Assembly: GCA_037127315.1 (NCBI GenBank)
Contig: JBBBDQ010000330.1
Coordinates: forward strand, 7,379,001-7,443,000
Origin: Ascarosepion bandense
Taxonomy: Eukaryota; Mollusca; Cephalopoda; Sepiida; Sepiidae
DNA: 64,000 nucleotides
Direction: 5' to 3'
Program-made: the position numbers and the translations under genes
Part shown: in pieces, positions 21,401 to 32,880 of the stretch
Layout: every line of letters starts with the position of its first letter
Numbering within the stretch: the first letter of the stretch is position 1
Notes under the pieces: model-generated
Told to the model about the DNA's origin: nothing
Seen by the model: only the letters and a program-made list of their open reading frames with translations
The model's database searches: none

Positions 21401-22744
21401 AAAGTTTTGACGATAGTATTAATAATTTAGACAAGATGAAAAAAGTATTTAAAATCAACTATAATTAGATGAAAAAAAAATAAGAGAAAAATGTCACTTA
21501 ACGAAACCAAAAGAAAAAAAGAAATAACAATGTTGGCTGTTAGTGTTGGAAAAAAAAATTACCTGATAGATTTCAAATGTGTGTTTTTTTTTTAACATGT
21601 TTCGTAAAGTAATGTACCTTGATTGCTAAAAAAAAAAAATCATTGTTTTCTTTTTCTCTTGATTTAAAAAGAATTCTCTTCTAGAATTTAGTCAGTGGGG
21701 GATTTATTTTCGTTTTCGTATTATTTGGCTTTGCACATGTTTGTTTTGTTTTGTTTTTTTTGGTTCCGTAGAAATCATTTCTTGACACTGAAAATAAAAC
21801 ACTAAAAAATGTATTTACGAATGACAAAATCATAAATTATCATAAAACCCTTAGACTCGAACTTTGTAATTTTCATCTTACTAACCCGAGGAGATAGAGA
21901 AGTTTTTTTTTAAATTCAAAATAAAATCTATCATTGCTTTTTGTTTTTGTTTTATATCGAAAATATTGTTTTGAATTTTTTGTTCTTTCCTAAAGAAAAT
22001 GTTTTTACTTTAATTTTTCTTTTTCCCATTTCTAACTTAATTTTGTTAAATGTTTAAGAAATTATTTTTGTTTAATATTTTTTTTTCATCCGAATCGTAC
22101 ACGTTTCTTTTTCATATTGTATTCAGTGTTGAACGCGCGGACCTACAGCAACTGCTACACAAATTGTTGTCAATTACAGAACGATTTTTAATAACTTGTA
22201 AAACTTTTTACTTTTCTATTCACGTTAAAGTAATTATCAACATTGATAATAAGCGATACTGATTAATGGTTATTATAATTTCTCTTATTTTACCACAACG
22301 ACATGTCATAAAAACAACCAAAAACACTAGGACCCGACATGTGTAAAAAACGTGACAAAATTAAATTCTGTTAAATAAATATACTGTTTTAATTTTACTC
22401 ATACTGTTATTGAGTGTAACTGTTAACTGCTTTTTTTTAAGTTTAAGCTAAGAAGATTAATGTGTATTCATATCGCTTTTTAACTGTAAGTCTATTTTTC
22501 TTGAAAAAAAAAATATCGTTAAAAAAATGTACAACCTGGTAGTTAGCTATAGGAAGTTAATTTGTTTTGTGGGTCAAATTTTGTTATTAGCATTATTATG
22601 ATTGAAAAATCCCTAGTATTATTCAGTGATTGCTTAGGTAGGGCTTTTTATTTGCTGAAAGAAAGATTCATGGTCTCTTGTTCATTTCACAAGGTTCAAG
22701 TTACGTGTGATTACTTTGTAACTATTATTCATTCAATTCAATAT
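21401..22744. other. AT-rich single-copy-looking DNA
   Basis: No gene or repeat identified. CpGs continue sporadically to about 22140. Confidence 0.4.
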
Positions 22745-23060
22745 AAGGCTTAAGTGCCAGCTAAGGTAGAGGGATACTGTAAGGGTGTATATAGGGAAGA
22801 AACAAGGTTTGCATATTATGAGACTATGTAGGACAGATAATGGTTATTCCTTGACTTGAAGAGGTTAAAATTGTAGCAATCAGGGAAGCCTCCTACTGTC
22901 TAGAGTCTTTTACATTGCAACGGTTAACTTTTGGGAAAAATTTACTTCTCACTTATGGAATATGAAGGGAATGAAGATGAGTTGGCTCAGTCTACGGGGT
23001 ATGGCAGCTCCTCATTGTGAAGGTCTGGGCTGATAGAACTAGAAAATATAGTTTGTCCAA
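22745..23060 (-). pseudogene. LINE family C fragment
   Basis: Aligns with 16850-17180: both contain 'aaggtagagg', 'gacttgaagaggttaaaattgt', 'atcagggaagcc' and 'cttatggaatatgaagggaatgaagatga'. On the minus strand it encodes a decayed CR1-type C-terminus. From 23061 to 24189 nothing further is recognised. Confidence 0.6.
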
Positions 23061-24189
23061 ACATCTGTTATAAAAACAGTGAGATGCTAACAATATTCTC
23101 TCTGTGAGGAAAGTGGTTGAAGGGTGGAAAACAATTCATTATCCACAAAGCTGTGCAAATAAATGCCTTTGAACTTGTAGCTTTAGGGAGATGGTTAATG
23201 TTTCTTTGATTCGGCCTTGTGTCATACATAATCAAACTCCCCACAGCTTACAAGTTTTCTGTAAAATTATCATCAGAATGTTGAAGCTGGTTGGAATGTG
23301 GAAATTTATTAAAAGGAAAGAATAACAAGAATTCGTAGATAATTAATGTTCAATTAGAAGGTTAAAGGTATCAAGATTTGTAGAAAATGTTCATAGTAGT
23401 AATTGTTGAAAGAGTATATGCGTATGTAGAATGAATCATCACACGAAAAGGAAAGAGAACAAGGTGCGACCTGACCTTATCCCCGGTTTGATTTGAAGTT
23501 ATATTTTAGTTGTTTTCTCTCCAGCTCCCATCTGACTGACTGATTGATGCTGACTGGGGAGGGGGCTTTATAGTATTCAGATTTTTCACACTTGATCATG
23601 AAGTCCCTTTTGGTCTTGCAAGTTGCTCCCATTGGTCAGCAAATCAGTTTAACACCTTTTTGCGGAATCTAGTTTAGACTTTTCTTTAAGCACATGGTCA
23701 ATCCTTTTTCTATTTGGGGAAAAACCAGGATTTCACAAGTCATTAGTTTTTGTAAAAGTGAAGGTTGATTTTAATTCTTAATTTCTTATCCACTACAAAC
23801 TCAGTTGAGGTTAGAAAGTTAAAACCAGAAGATGAGCAAGATTTAGTCTGACCTACCCTTTAGTATGACTTAACTAAAAATTTGAACTCTACTTTCAAAG
23901 TCCTCATTTTTTTTATATAGTGTACTCTAGGTAGAGGGTTACTATGTGAACTTATAGTATCATAGTAAAGAAGTGTTAGCACTGAAGCAGACTGTAAAAA
24001 GAACCAGAAACCCAGTCCTAAGCAGGAAACATGGGTTAAACATTTACTGTACAAAATATTGGGGAGGAGTGTTAACCAGACGATAAGTGAACCTATTTAC
24101 TCCTTGTAGTGTGCTATGCAAATGAGATAAACGTATATATAGAGTGAACCTCAGGCACCAGGGGAAAGGAGAAATCACGTTGCTTCCTA

Positions 24190-24625
24190 CAAGATTTACA
24201 CATCACAACAATGGTGTTGTTGATAGGATGTCTGACCATGCTCGAAGATCTGGAGGATGTGGAGATGTGGATTAGATGCTTTGCACCACTTGTCAGGGTA
24301 AAGAAACTGAGAGACAGACAAAACGAAGGCAAACAAAATGAGATTATATATATGTTCCTTGCAACAGCAGGGTGTGATGCAGTAGAGAAAATTTCAATGA
24401 TGACATACCCAACAAACTTAGATCTTGCCATCAAAGAAATTGCCGAAATAATAAAAAAGAATATTTGAACGAAGAGGAGGTTAGTGATTGCTGAAAAAAA
24501 AGTTTTTTTGAGATAACTGAATAAGTCTATCATACAATTTTTATGCTGATTTAAAAGAAAAAGCCAAGCCTTGCGAATTTGAAAAACTTGGCATTAGTGA
24601 AATGACCAGAAGCTGAGCTGATTTA
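24190..24625 (+). pseudogene. LTR-retrotransposon Gag-like remnant
   Basis: From 24211 the + strand is open for 85 codons and continues in the same frame past one stop. It reads LEDLEDVEMWIRCFAPLVRV, AEKISMM-like turns, TYPTNLDLAIKEIAEIIKK and then KRRLVIAE; at about 24545-24600 it resumes as LKEKAKPCEFEKLGISEMT. The string 'W...F......K........FL...G......I.....P.......EI...I' followed by 'RLVIAER' and 'CEFE.LG' is the capsid-region pattern of Ty3/gypsy-type Gag proteins in invertebrate genomes. No protease, RT or LTR was found nearby. It is interrupted on the right by LINE-A. Family assignment is from pattern memory. Confidence 0.5.
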
Positions 24626-25045
24626 GTTACACATGATAGAAGGCATGTCTTTTCTACAAGTGTTTTTATAGCAACTGCTCTATTTTCCCTAGTTCCTGAA
24701 CCACATGTATTTATGCATACTGTTAGATTTGCATCAAGGTCCCACCCTTTTACCATCAAAATATTTAAGTGTAACTACATCTTCTACTCTAAGAGTTTCT
24801 TTTCTCACACTTCTCATTTATGGAACTCCCTTCTGTTTGCTTGCTTCCCTGATAGGTACAATCTCCAAAAGTTTATATGCAATGTAGATTGCCATCTTCT
24901 ATCTCCTTGATTCCAATCCATCTGTTATCATTTCTTTGACATCCCTTGTACCATTTTTTTAAATTTTTTTTTATTTTTGTTGTTAGTCCCTGTGCACCAG
25001 TGGTGGTCCTGCCTTACTTAGGGTGAAATGATTATTAAAAAAAAA
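24626..25045 (+). pseudogene. LINE family A copy, 3' end
   Basis: The + strand reads ASRSHPFTIKIFKCN, then HLWNSLLFACFPDRYNLQKF, then CHLLSP and a stop, followed by the 3' tail 'gtgcaccagtggtggtcctgccttacttagggtgaaatgatta' and an A-run. It is 5'-truncated into the Gag remnant, giving a clear insertion order: LINE-A after Gag. Confidence 0.85.
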
Positions 25046-25582
25046 ATCTATAAAATATAGGTATGTCTTACTTTGTAGTACAAAAACTATGTTAATGTAT
25101 TCAAAATTTATTCATAATTGCCTCTAGTTAGGATGATACTTTCACATTGTTCCTAAAAAGTTTTGTTCGTATAGGTAGATTAATAAAGAAAAATACTATC
25201 CAACATTTTGTCTTAATAAATAGAAATTTGATTAAAAATTAAATTCATTTAATAATTATTATTAGTTAGTTATTTTTAGTTGGGTGAACTTACTCTCCTG
25301 TACTTCCTGAGACAGGGATGGTGAAAGTCAACGTTTTCTTTTCCTTAACAATATCCAGTTATTAAAACCTAGTTTTTCCTTGATGTATGTATTAAAGCAG
25401 GAGCCAGTCATGATGCTAAAGTATTTTGACTCATCCCTAAACTAAGAATTTACAAGCAATTTCTAGACACCTAACTTCCCACTGACATTGTGTGCCAGAG
25501 AGTAGGGATTATTCATGCTCATATTAAAAAAGCATACAAATTATATGTTTTTGTTTATTTATTTTTTATTTTATATTGCCAG
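25046..25582 (+). other. Probable intron sequence upstream of the MPPE1 exon
   Basis: AT-rich with no repeat I recognise. It ends in a pyrimidine-rich run and a 3' splice site (TTATATTGCCAG, AG at 25581-25582). Confidence 0.4.
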
Positions 25583-25933
25583 GTTGCAGCATGCGTTCAG
25601 ACTGTCAGTTTGTGACTGGTAGCCTATAATAAGATGGGGCTTGGCTCTTTTGGCTTAATTTCTGACACTTTGGAGCCATTTAATAATGGCAATAAAACAG
25701 ATGTGGTCACCGAGACTCACCAGACTTTTGGTACTACTCTTGATGCTTATCTTTTACTGCGAATTCCTGCACTACTATTTTGTTCTCATTCTCTGCACTT
25801 GGCCGACACTAAGTTCCCAAAATGAGGATATCACCATAGCCAAAAGCTCTCAGAAGCCACTGAAAGCAATGGTTATAGCTGATACACATCTTCTTGGTAG
25901 CAGAGAAGGACATTGGTTTGATAAAATAAGAAG
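25583..25933 (+). CDS. MPPE1: MPPE1/PGAP5 metallophosphoesterase, N-terminal coding exon
   Basis: The exon begins after the acceptor AG at 25582, has about 100 nt of 5' leader, and starts translation at ATG 25686. It encodes 82 residues plus part of the next codon: a short basic N-terminus, a hydrophobic signal-anchor at about residues 14-37 (LLVLLLMLIFYCEFLHYYFV), a Cys-Thr-Trp-Pro turn, then KAMVIADTHLLG (residues 60-71) and GHWFDKIRR. ADTHLLG is the first metal-binding motif of the metallophosphoesterase fold (Asp66, His68), and with the GHW.DK.RR segment it is diagnostic of MPPE1. The family enzyme removes an ethanolamine-phosphate side branch from GPI anchors and is needed for their efficient ER-to-Golgi export. 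The donor GTAGGT follows 25933 and splits an Arg codon (phase 2). An ATG at 25634 opens a different, unrelated frame and was not chosen. Confidence 0.88.
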
Positions 25934-26586
25934 GTAGGTATTTGATTAACTTATTTATGAACCTGTCTTCTTTTCATCGATTTGTCTTTTTCTTTTCTCT
26001 TCTCTTAAGAGATAAAAAAAAAACATTTAAAAAGCCTTTAGACAAATATAATCTGATGTGATGAAGGACATGTATACAAGCTTAGAAGATGTTAATGCAT
26101 GGAGTTGACTTTGAATGAGAAATTGACAAGCTGAAAGGATGGTATTGATGAGCAAGGTTGAAATTCTGTTGGCAAGCTTTGTCTACTACACAATCTCTGA
26201 ACAACTATTCTCAGATTTTCCTTCTCTGAGTATCATTTGAACTCTTCATGCCTCTGCCATTTTCTGTGGTGATAACCACTATGCTATGCTATACACATGC
26301 ACACATATGTATTAGAAAATTAAAACCAACTTAAAAACCCATATAGTCACCAGAAACCTACAAACATGCTTTGATTTAGCATTATCTGTTTAATAGATTA
26401 TATTTAATTTTTTAACGATGAACCCCCCTTCCCCACCTTCGATAGATGGAACCGCCATAGCTGCTTATTTAATTCAAATAGATGACAGCATGAAATTTCT
26501 ACTACAATGCTGGGGAGGATGAACAGGTTAACAGATTTTGTTTTTCATGCTAATAACACTTTCAACTACACCTCCACCATATCTAT
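25934..26586 (+). other. Start of the MPPE1 intron downstream of the coding exon
   Basis: Begins with the donor GTAGGTATTTG. I recognise no exon, no repeat and no RNA gene in this part. Confidence 0.4.
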
Positions 26587-26587
26587 A

Positions 26588-26621
<34 letters not shown>

Positions 26622-26655
26622 TATATATATATAACGTGTGTGTGTGTGTCAAAAT
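26587..26655. repeat. (TA)n and (GT)n microsatellites
   Basis: A (TA)n tract interrupted once by AGA, followed by GTGTGTGTGTGTGTC. Confidence 0.9.
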
Positions 26656-26736
26656 TTCAGATAGAGTATCTGTAAAGGGACAATGTGAATTAAAAACAAA
26701 AGTAAAGCTTATCTTAGTCAATGCATTTTGTCCTTT

Positions 26737-26774
26737 ATCCTCACATTTGCCTTGATAAAGGCAAATGTGAGGAT
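26737..26774. repeat. Perfect 17-bp hairpin
   Basis: ATCCTCACATTTGCCTT (26737-26753), loop GATA, and its exact reverse complement at 26758-26774. Confidence 0.9.
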
Positions 26775-27059
26775 TTTGTAACAAGTATTTATATACAAGA
26801 ACAAAAATATTATTGGGTTTTCAAAATTTTTAGGCATAGGAGTACTTCTAAAAGAACACTCAGAGAAGTCAGGCAAGTTATTGAAGACATGAAGTAATGC
26901 AATATGTATAATAACTTAATTGTCTAATACTTGGATGGTTTCATGAGAAATAATGTTGCTTAAAGTTTTTATACTTGGATCTAATAAAAAGAAAAGAGTC
27001 ACATTTCTGTGTAAGTAGACTTTTCCAGAAGGAAAATCCATCTCTTCTGCCCTTAGCTA

Positions 27060-27290
27060 CAAATTCAATAGCCAGGACTGGGCACTCTAGCCTTGGTTGA
27101 TAACTAGTCTAGGAGAAGGTAAAGTCTGAAACTATGTAACCCTAGTAATGTGCATGCTATACAACTGTGAGAAGGTTTATGAAGTTGGAAGTCAGTTTTA
27201 CAAAGCACCAATTTGTGGGAAAAAGCTGCTTGAATGGAACTTACATCTCACCAATGGAATACAAAAGTGAAACAGACAAGTCTGCTAAAA
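27060..27290 (-). repeat. Decayed SINE family 1 piece followed by LINE-C piece
   Basis: 27065-27115 contains the 'actgggcactctagccttggttgataactagtctaggag' block, a diverged minus-strand form of SINE family 1 (compare 'gactggttgccagccaagg...aaccca' at 27935-27965). 27180-27290 matches the LINE-C block 'ttacaaagcaccaatttgtgggaaaaagctg'. Both are short and old. Confidence 0.5.
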
Positions 27291-27562
27291 CTTGAGTTAA
27301 GAGAACAACTTATTATTACAGTTGAAAAAAAAATAATAAATCATCGATTCGCAATGCAGTATATAATCCACCTAGATTATCTCTTTAGTATCTTTGAACA
27401 TGGAGTCCGGAGTAAGTAAGTTCAATTTTTTATTTCAGTATTTCTGAGATTAGATGTGGAGTAAGTTTGTAGTTTATAGTGGTGTAAATTATTATGACTG
27501 TGAGAGCATGTGGTTACAAGAAAATGTTGACTATATCAAACCTGAAAAGGAAAAATATTTTC

Positions 27563-27568
<6 letters not shown>

Positions 27569-27594
<26 letters not shown>
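27569..27594. repeat. Poly-T tract
   Basis: A homopolymer of 26 T with no LINE or SINE adjoining that I recognise. Confidence 0.95.
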
Positions 27595-27597
<3 letters not shown>

Positions 27598-27719
27598 ATG
27601 CATTGTACATTTATTTTTACAATTTCAAAACCAAATAAAAGAAAGCTATATCAAGTGTCAGTGTCATCAGTAAAATAGGTAATTCGTAGAGAAGAGAGAA
27701 AAATGACAATTGTGCAGAG

Positions 27720-28530
27720 ACAAAACCCTTAGATATCAGAATACGGGGAAAAAATAAAATTTGATATCTAGGAATAGTGAAAAATGTCTTTCAGAAAGTA
27801 AGCTAACTACTATAACATCAGTCAGTCAAGTGCCATATGTCAAACATGCTTGGGCGATCATGTCTTGAAAGAGACATGACTGACTGGGCAGAAGATTATC
27901 CCGCAGTAGGTTGCCATTGCTTTCTGCGGTAGACTGGTTGCCAGCCAAGGTTATAGAACCCAATCTGTTCTGTTATTTAACCCATAACTGGAAGGAAGAG
28001 ACGGATTAATACCTTTCCCAAGGGCATTTGTGCGTAAGTGAATGCAAGGAATTCAACTGGAATTCGAACTTGGCTCCTCGATTTCTTATGACAATATAAA
28101 TGTTATTAAAAACTAAGAAAATGTGATTAACTGCTACATAATATTAAATCTCTTATTTAGCAATGAATTCTGGACAATCTTATAGATAAAAAAGATACTT
28201 CAGGAAGAGAGTTATGGTTCTGGATGGAATGTGTGAAAAATAAGGAGTTTTAAAAAAATAGGTACTACAAGGAAATGTATACTAACAAGCAGAAAGAGAC
28301 CATTGAAATTTCTGGTCCTGTGAGATTTTAACTCAGAAGACATTGAAGGCAAGAGAAGTGATTGGGGTGGGTTAACAGCAAGTATTGTGCTTAATGAGAT
28401 GCGAATGGTTGGCAGGACAAAGACGGATGATAAAGGGTCAGAAGTTACTTAGATCAACAAGATACAGGAAGTTGTGAAGAGCTATGGTTGATCATGTCTT
28501 GAAAAAATATAAAAGATAGGAAATAATATC
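27720..28530 (+). pseudogene. LINE family B fragment split by a SINE
   Basis: Outside the SINE at 27819-28086 the + strand gives scrambled pieces of the family B RT C-terminus: NLLFSNEFWTI (for ISILLYGSECWTI) at about 28145-28185, a 'KKILQEESYG' stretch, RKRPLKFL, and IEGKRSDW near 28350. The order and spacing match the better copies at 47.2-47.8 kb and 50.3-50.8 kb. It is highly decayed. Confidence 0.6.
27819..28086 (-). mobile_element. tRNA-derived SINE, family 1, inserted in LINE-B
   Basis: About 265 bp nearly identical to 7961-8245. The minus-strand B box CAAGTTCGAATTC lies around 28059-28071. The LINE-B reading continues on both sides, so this is a later insertion. A third, decayed relative is at 31020-31140 (+ strand landmarks 'atttaacccatagctgg' and 'ttccaagggcatttgt'). 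Confidence 0.85.
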
Positions 28531-28829
28531 TAGGAAGTTACCAAATAAATACAGTGTTCTTTGATTTATTGTAAGTTTAAAAATTTTAATTTTAATGCTG
28601 TGTGGAGCTTATATAGGGCTCTTTCTTTAACAGCCTCAAAAGAAATTGAATTGTGTTTCATAATCATAGCTCTATAATTTAGTGTTTAATGTTAAAATAT
28701 TTTGTTTTTTGACGGTTGTTTAACTTTTATGATGGATTTATGTTGAAAAGGAATATAAAAAAAAAACTCACGTTTTGTTTTTATTCGATCAAGCTAGTTT
28801 AGACATGCATGAGTTTATCATGCCAACCA

Positions 28830-29330
28830 TTATGGTCCTGCATCACGGTGACATCCTGTGTTATTACATAGTTGGTCAATGTAGGTGGTTGCTAGGTGAC
28901 TAACTTTTCTTGCACTACAGCTAGTTGTCCAGAGCAGTAAATCACTTGCAAGTTCTTGTTTTGCTCCCCAACAGTGTCCTGCAAAGCGCGTTCTGCATTT
29001 GCATAAGATTGTAGAAATATCAGGGGTGGGTCCATAGAACTGTGATTTAGTTGGATATTTTCTGTAAGAGATACCAAGTATTGCTCTCATTATCTGAGTG
29101 TAGGTTCCGTTAAGCTTAGACTCAAGGGTTTTAGATAATGTCCAAGTAGTGGCACCATAGATTAAAACTGCCTCTATGGTAGCATGAAATAATACCTGCT
29201 TGAGGGTGTCTCATAGATCAGATTTCTAGATTATACCCATTTTATTCAAAGTAGCTCAAGCTGTGTAAATGTTCGCATTTTTTCAGTAGAATTTTCTTTT
29301 ACGTACCCAGGAAGCAAAGTTATATACTCC
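28830..29330 (-). pseudogene. LINE family E RT C-terminus
   Basis: The minus strand is open for about 130 codons from about 29218 to 28830, reading LKQVLFHATIEAVLIYGATT, WTLSKTLESKLNGTYTQIMR, AILGISYRKYPTK, RTRFAGHCWGAKQELASDLL and TTYIDQL. Upstream, with two or three stops, it continues as SWVRKRKFY and ATLNKMGII.KSDL. These are the thumb and C-terminal motifs of a LINE reverse transcriptase (IE.VLLYGA.TWTL, RR.RFAGHC). The RT palm is absent. It is better preserved than most neighbours. Confidence 0.8.
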
Positions 29331-29465
29331 CTATTGCTTTCTTAAAAATGCCAATATTTTGTTAAAAAAACAAAATTATATACACACACACATGCATACA
29401 CCTATGAAAAAACAACACAGGTTTACAAATCTAAGAGTTAAGTATAATTCATATTCATTTTTTTT

Positions 29466-30235
29466 TATTTTATTTTTTATAATCATTTCACCCCAAGCAA
29501 GACAGGACTGCCATCGATGTGCAGGAGGTTACAGTGAGAGAAAAAAAAAAGATACAGAGGATATTGAATAAAAGATGGATGGGAATAAAGGGGATAAAAG
29601 ATGCCAATTGATGTTGCATCTAAACTTTTGGAGATTGTAGCTATCAGGGTTGCAAGAAAATGGAAGGGAGTTCCACAAATGGAAAGTGTGAGAAAAGAAA
29701 CTCTTAGAGTAGAAGATGTAGTTGCATTTAACTATTCTGATGGTAAAAGGGTGGGACCTTGATGCAAATCTAGCAGTATGCGTAAATACGTGTGGTTTAG
29801 GATCCAGGGGAAATAGAGCAGTTGCTATAAAAATACTTGTAGAAAAGACAGAGGAAAGCTATATAATATTGGTGAGAAAGAAACAGATGGTAGGCTGCCA
29901 ATCAGGATTGATTATATTGCCGATTCTTGTTTGCATTTTGTCAAGAACCTCAGATGAATAGCATGAGCACCCAACCAGATATGGCAACATTATTCAATGT
30001 ATGGACGAATGGTAGATTTATAAATGTGTAAAATGGATTCTGACAAGAAAATCTTCCTGGCCTGATACAGTGACCCAATTTTTTAGCTGTAGATGCACCT
30101 ATAGAATTGATATAGTCTTTCCATTTGAGGTTGTTTGAGAGTGAGGCCAAGGAAGTACAGCATCATCCATTCTGATGGGAGGCAGGAAAGTTTCTCTATG
30201 GTGGTTATATAAAAAAACCATAGCAGGAGGTATTA
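29466..30235 (-). pseudogene. LINE family A copy
   Basis: T-run, then the tail TTTCACCCCAAGCAAGACAGG at 29487, then the minus-strand motifs RSHPFTIRIVKCN, FTNLPFVHTLNNVA, SLSNNLKWKDYINSI and PGRFSCQNPFYTFI. The 3' end is intact and the 5' end truncated. Confidence 0.8.
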
Positions 30236-30254
30236 AGTCATTTTTATTTCATTT

Positions 30255-30450
30255 TATTTATTTTTCATTTTAATCATTTCACCTCAAGCAATTTAAATCT
30301 ACTTCTCAATTTATCTATAACAGTTTCTTCATTATCTATCTCACGTTTTCATATCTATCTCAGTACTTTCAAATCTATCATTTTTTAATCCATTCAAGCA
30401 AGGTAATAGAGCCACTAAGACACAAGGGCTTATTGAAAGTGAAAGCGTTG
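30255..30450 (-). repeat. Two LINE family A tail scraps
   Basis: 'aatcatttcacctcaagcaattt' at 30280-30300 and 'caagcaaggtaatagagccactaagac' at 30394-30420 are two diverged copies of the family's 3' tail. Confidence 0.55.
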
Positions 30451-30529
30451 ATACAACAAATTATTTTGAGGCAACTATTTCTTTGTCTATAAAATGGCTG
30501 AATGGGATATGTTACCTTTTTAAAAAGAT

Positions 30530-30790
30530 TGGAACTCTTTACATTGTTTGGACTGTTGTCCTCATCTTCATTGTTGTATTAGTTTTGGTCTTCAAGTGAT
30601 TGGAATTTCGAACTGAAACCCTTTGTGTCATCCGCTGGGGTAGATTGTTCGAAACACCTGAAAAAGGCCATCAACAGCTGAACTGTCATGAATATAGCAA
30701 CAAAGATGAGCACAACAGTCTGAATAATGTAAATAGTGTAAATAATTATAATACCTCATCTCAAAAATATAGACAAAGACTGGAACTTCT
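30530..30790 (+). mobile_element. Short inverted PLE-type repeat
   Basis: 30538-30600 (reverse) and 30655-30740 (forward) share 'tttacattgtttggactgttgtcctcatcttc' with 'agatgagcacaacagtctgaataatgtaaata'. The forward arm carries CACCTGAAAAAGGCC...CAGCTGAACTG, a decayed CUGANGA...GAAA core. It has the same terminal structure as 14471-14905 but lacks the tRNA-like head. Confidence 0.65.
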
Positions 30791-31019
30791 AGCTGAATGA
30801 TTCAAGCTCAAATTGTGCAGGCATACAAAAGGGATGGTAATTAAAAGAAACAAGATGCCATGTTCTTTTAGGACATGGACAATCATGACTTAATACAGAG
30901 TTTTCTTCATTATCTGTGAATTGCCATGTGTTCTTAGGAATGATATTCCTCCATGGTTTTGAGTTGAGTTTTCTGTTTCTTAGATGAGTTGCTAAGTTTA
31001 GAGCACCTAATCTAACCAC

Positions 31020-31140
31020 TCTATATTTAACCCATAGCTGGTAGAAAACAAAAAGATGGATTCATGCTTTTTCCAAGGGCATTTGTCTGAAAGTGATGGA
31101 ACAGAGAAGATCTGTATTTAAACTTTGCTTGGGTTTCATA
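31020..31140 (-). repeat. Decayed relative of SINE family 1
   Basis: Landmarks shared with the two good copies: 'atttaacccatagctgg', 'agatggattcatgctttttccaagggcatttgt' and 'tgaaagtgatgga'. It is strongly diverged. Confidence 0.5.
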
Positions 31141-31535
31141 TAGGCCAGCTAGATATTTGAACTTGACTCAATGATTTCATATTTATTATGTAATAAATTT
31201 ACTACAGAAACAGAAATTGCAAAAAATAAACTGTTAGTGTCTAAAGGAAAAAGCAATACTTGGAAAGCAGAGAGTAAGAGTTGTTTGTTGATGTGATAAT
31301 GCATGAAAAGTGTGAAATCAATTTATTACTGCTGAACCACTTCTAACTAATCAGTTTCAATAAAGCCTGCTTCCTGCACCCTTGTGAAAGCATAGAATTG
31401 AATTTGTTAGAGACCGGTTAAAAGTAGTTGCTCTTAGCAGGCTGCTTCTAGCAGGGTTTAAGAAAAGGCGTTAGCAAACTCATGATGGACTTCAGTTGTT
31501 GGAATGGACTCTGAAAGAATGTCTAATATGTGTTT

Positions 31536-31538
<3 letters not shown>

Positions 31539-31586
<48 letters not shown>
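31539..31586. repeat. (TA)n microsatellite
   Basis: About 24 TA units. A (TC)11 tract follows at 31745-31767. Confidence 0.95.
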
Positions 31587-31593
<7 letters not shown>

Positions 31594-31769
31594 TAAATCT
31601 GAACTCAGGACATAGTTAAGTAGTTATATAGTTAAGTAGAATAGTTTTCTAATGGCAGCAGTCTCTGGCAGGTTCAATATGTAAGCATTTTGGTTTCCAT
31701 GCTAGAATTTGTCTATGTATTTTAGTTGAATAAATTGTAGTAAATATCTCTCTCTCTCTCTCTCTCTGT

Positions 31770-32075
31770 AGTTTTCAACGTCACTTGATGTAAAACAAAA
31801 ACTCTCTCCACAAACATGTCACGTAATGTAGACAAATGCGTCACGTGATGTAAACAGACTCTTCACAGACACTCTCGTGAAATCTCGCGAAATACGTTAC
31901 TAATTCAAATTTTAAAATCATTTGTTTCTGATGAAGGACCAAGGGCGGCCTAAAAAATAAAATATGACAGTAGAAATAAACAAATACTGTCAAAAAAACA
32001 CATTTTTAAACTCAAAATGTTTTAATATTCTTTCCTATGCATATTAAGACAGTATACGTGGATCATCACTATGCT
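31770..32075 (+). mobile_element. PLE-type terminal region with repeated CACGTGATG boxes
   Basis: Three variants of CGTCACGTGATGTA occur at 31789, 31816 and 31840. Then 31924-31955 reads GTTTCTGATGA, AGGACCAAGGGCGGCCT and AAAA, a decayed copy of the CUGAUGA core at 11622-11650. The sequence after it ('agtagaaataaacaaatactgtcaaaaaaacac') also matches the reverse of 11540-11600, so this is a second copy of the subfamily 2 PLE end. Confidence 0.65.
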
Positions 32076-32099
32076 ATATATATATATATCGAGAGAGAA

Positions 32100-32494
32100 A
32101 GAAAATCTGAACTCTGAACAACAGTAAAAGTACTAAGCTTTATTCAATTAAAATAAAACTCAGCTACAAATGAAAATAGAAAGGTGTTAGTTAAATAATG
32201 AGTTTAGCAGAGTCTATTCTTGTATAGTGTGCATATAGAACGCTACTACAATATGTTTGTTGGGAAGTTGCAAAGGTAATTATCAGTTACTTGTGGCAAT
32301 ATAATTTCTCTATATGAATATCTACAGAATAGACACCTAAGTCCATGCAAATAATTTTTTGCTAGTTTATTTTTTTTTTCCCTTCAAACTCTGTTGTTGA
32401 TTGGCTTTTTGTTAGTCATTTTTTTGTCTTTTAATAAAAAGAATTATTTGTTGAAACATAAAGTATGACCTGTTTTTTATCAGTTGTTTTAACA
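32100..32494. other. AT-rich DNA, nothing recognised
   Basis: No gene, RNA or repeat identified. Confidence 0.4.
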
Positions 32495-32880
32495 CATCAC
32501 TCAATAAGTCCCGGGCCTGATACATAGATGGTACCACTAATAAAAAATCCATATGATTTTTATGAAGTACTAACCTTTAAATGGCATGTGACAAAATCTG
32601 GGCTCAATCGGATTATCAGTTTACAAATTACAGTTGTTGAAGTGAACCTAAATTTTCAAAACCCTGGAAAAATCTGAATTTCATGTGTTGATAAAGCATT
32701 GCTATCTAATGGGGAAAAAAATACTGTTCAAGCAAGGCAATTGATAAGTGTTATTCAGACTCTGCACCGTTGGAAACAACATTTAAGAGATGGTATGCTG
32801 ACTTTAAATGCGGTTGTACAGACACATGATACTGAATCACTAGTAAGCGTTTCTCCATGGCAAGCTCACTAAAAAATTAG
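32495..32880 (+). pseudogene. mariner-type DNA transposon relic: 5' end and transposase N-terminus
   Basis: The 5' leader contains CAATAAGTCCCGGGCCTGAT and 'agatggtaccactaataaaaaatccat', a typical mariner 5' region. A frame starting near 32665 then reads LEKSEFHVLIKHCYLMGKK, and after a frameshift 'NTVQARQL', a KCY/DSAPSETT-like stretch, RWYADFKCGCTDT. This is the N-terminal helix-turn-helix DNA-binding part of a mariner transposase (irritans-like in my judgement). The sequence diverges after about 32860, so the catalytic D,D34D domain is missing. The element is dead and internally deleted or truncated. Confidence 0.8.

Noticed and set aside
28890..29077. Second open frame overlapping the LINE-E C-terminus
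   Set aside because: Out-of-frame shadow; the recognisable RT motifs are in the other minus-strand frame.
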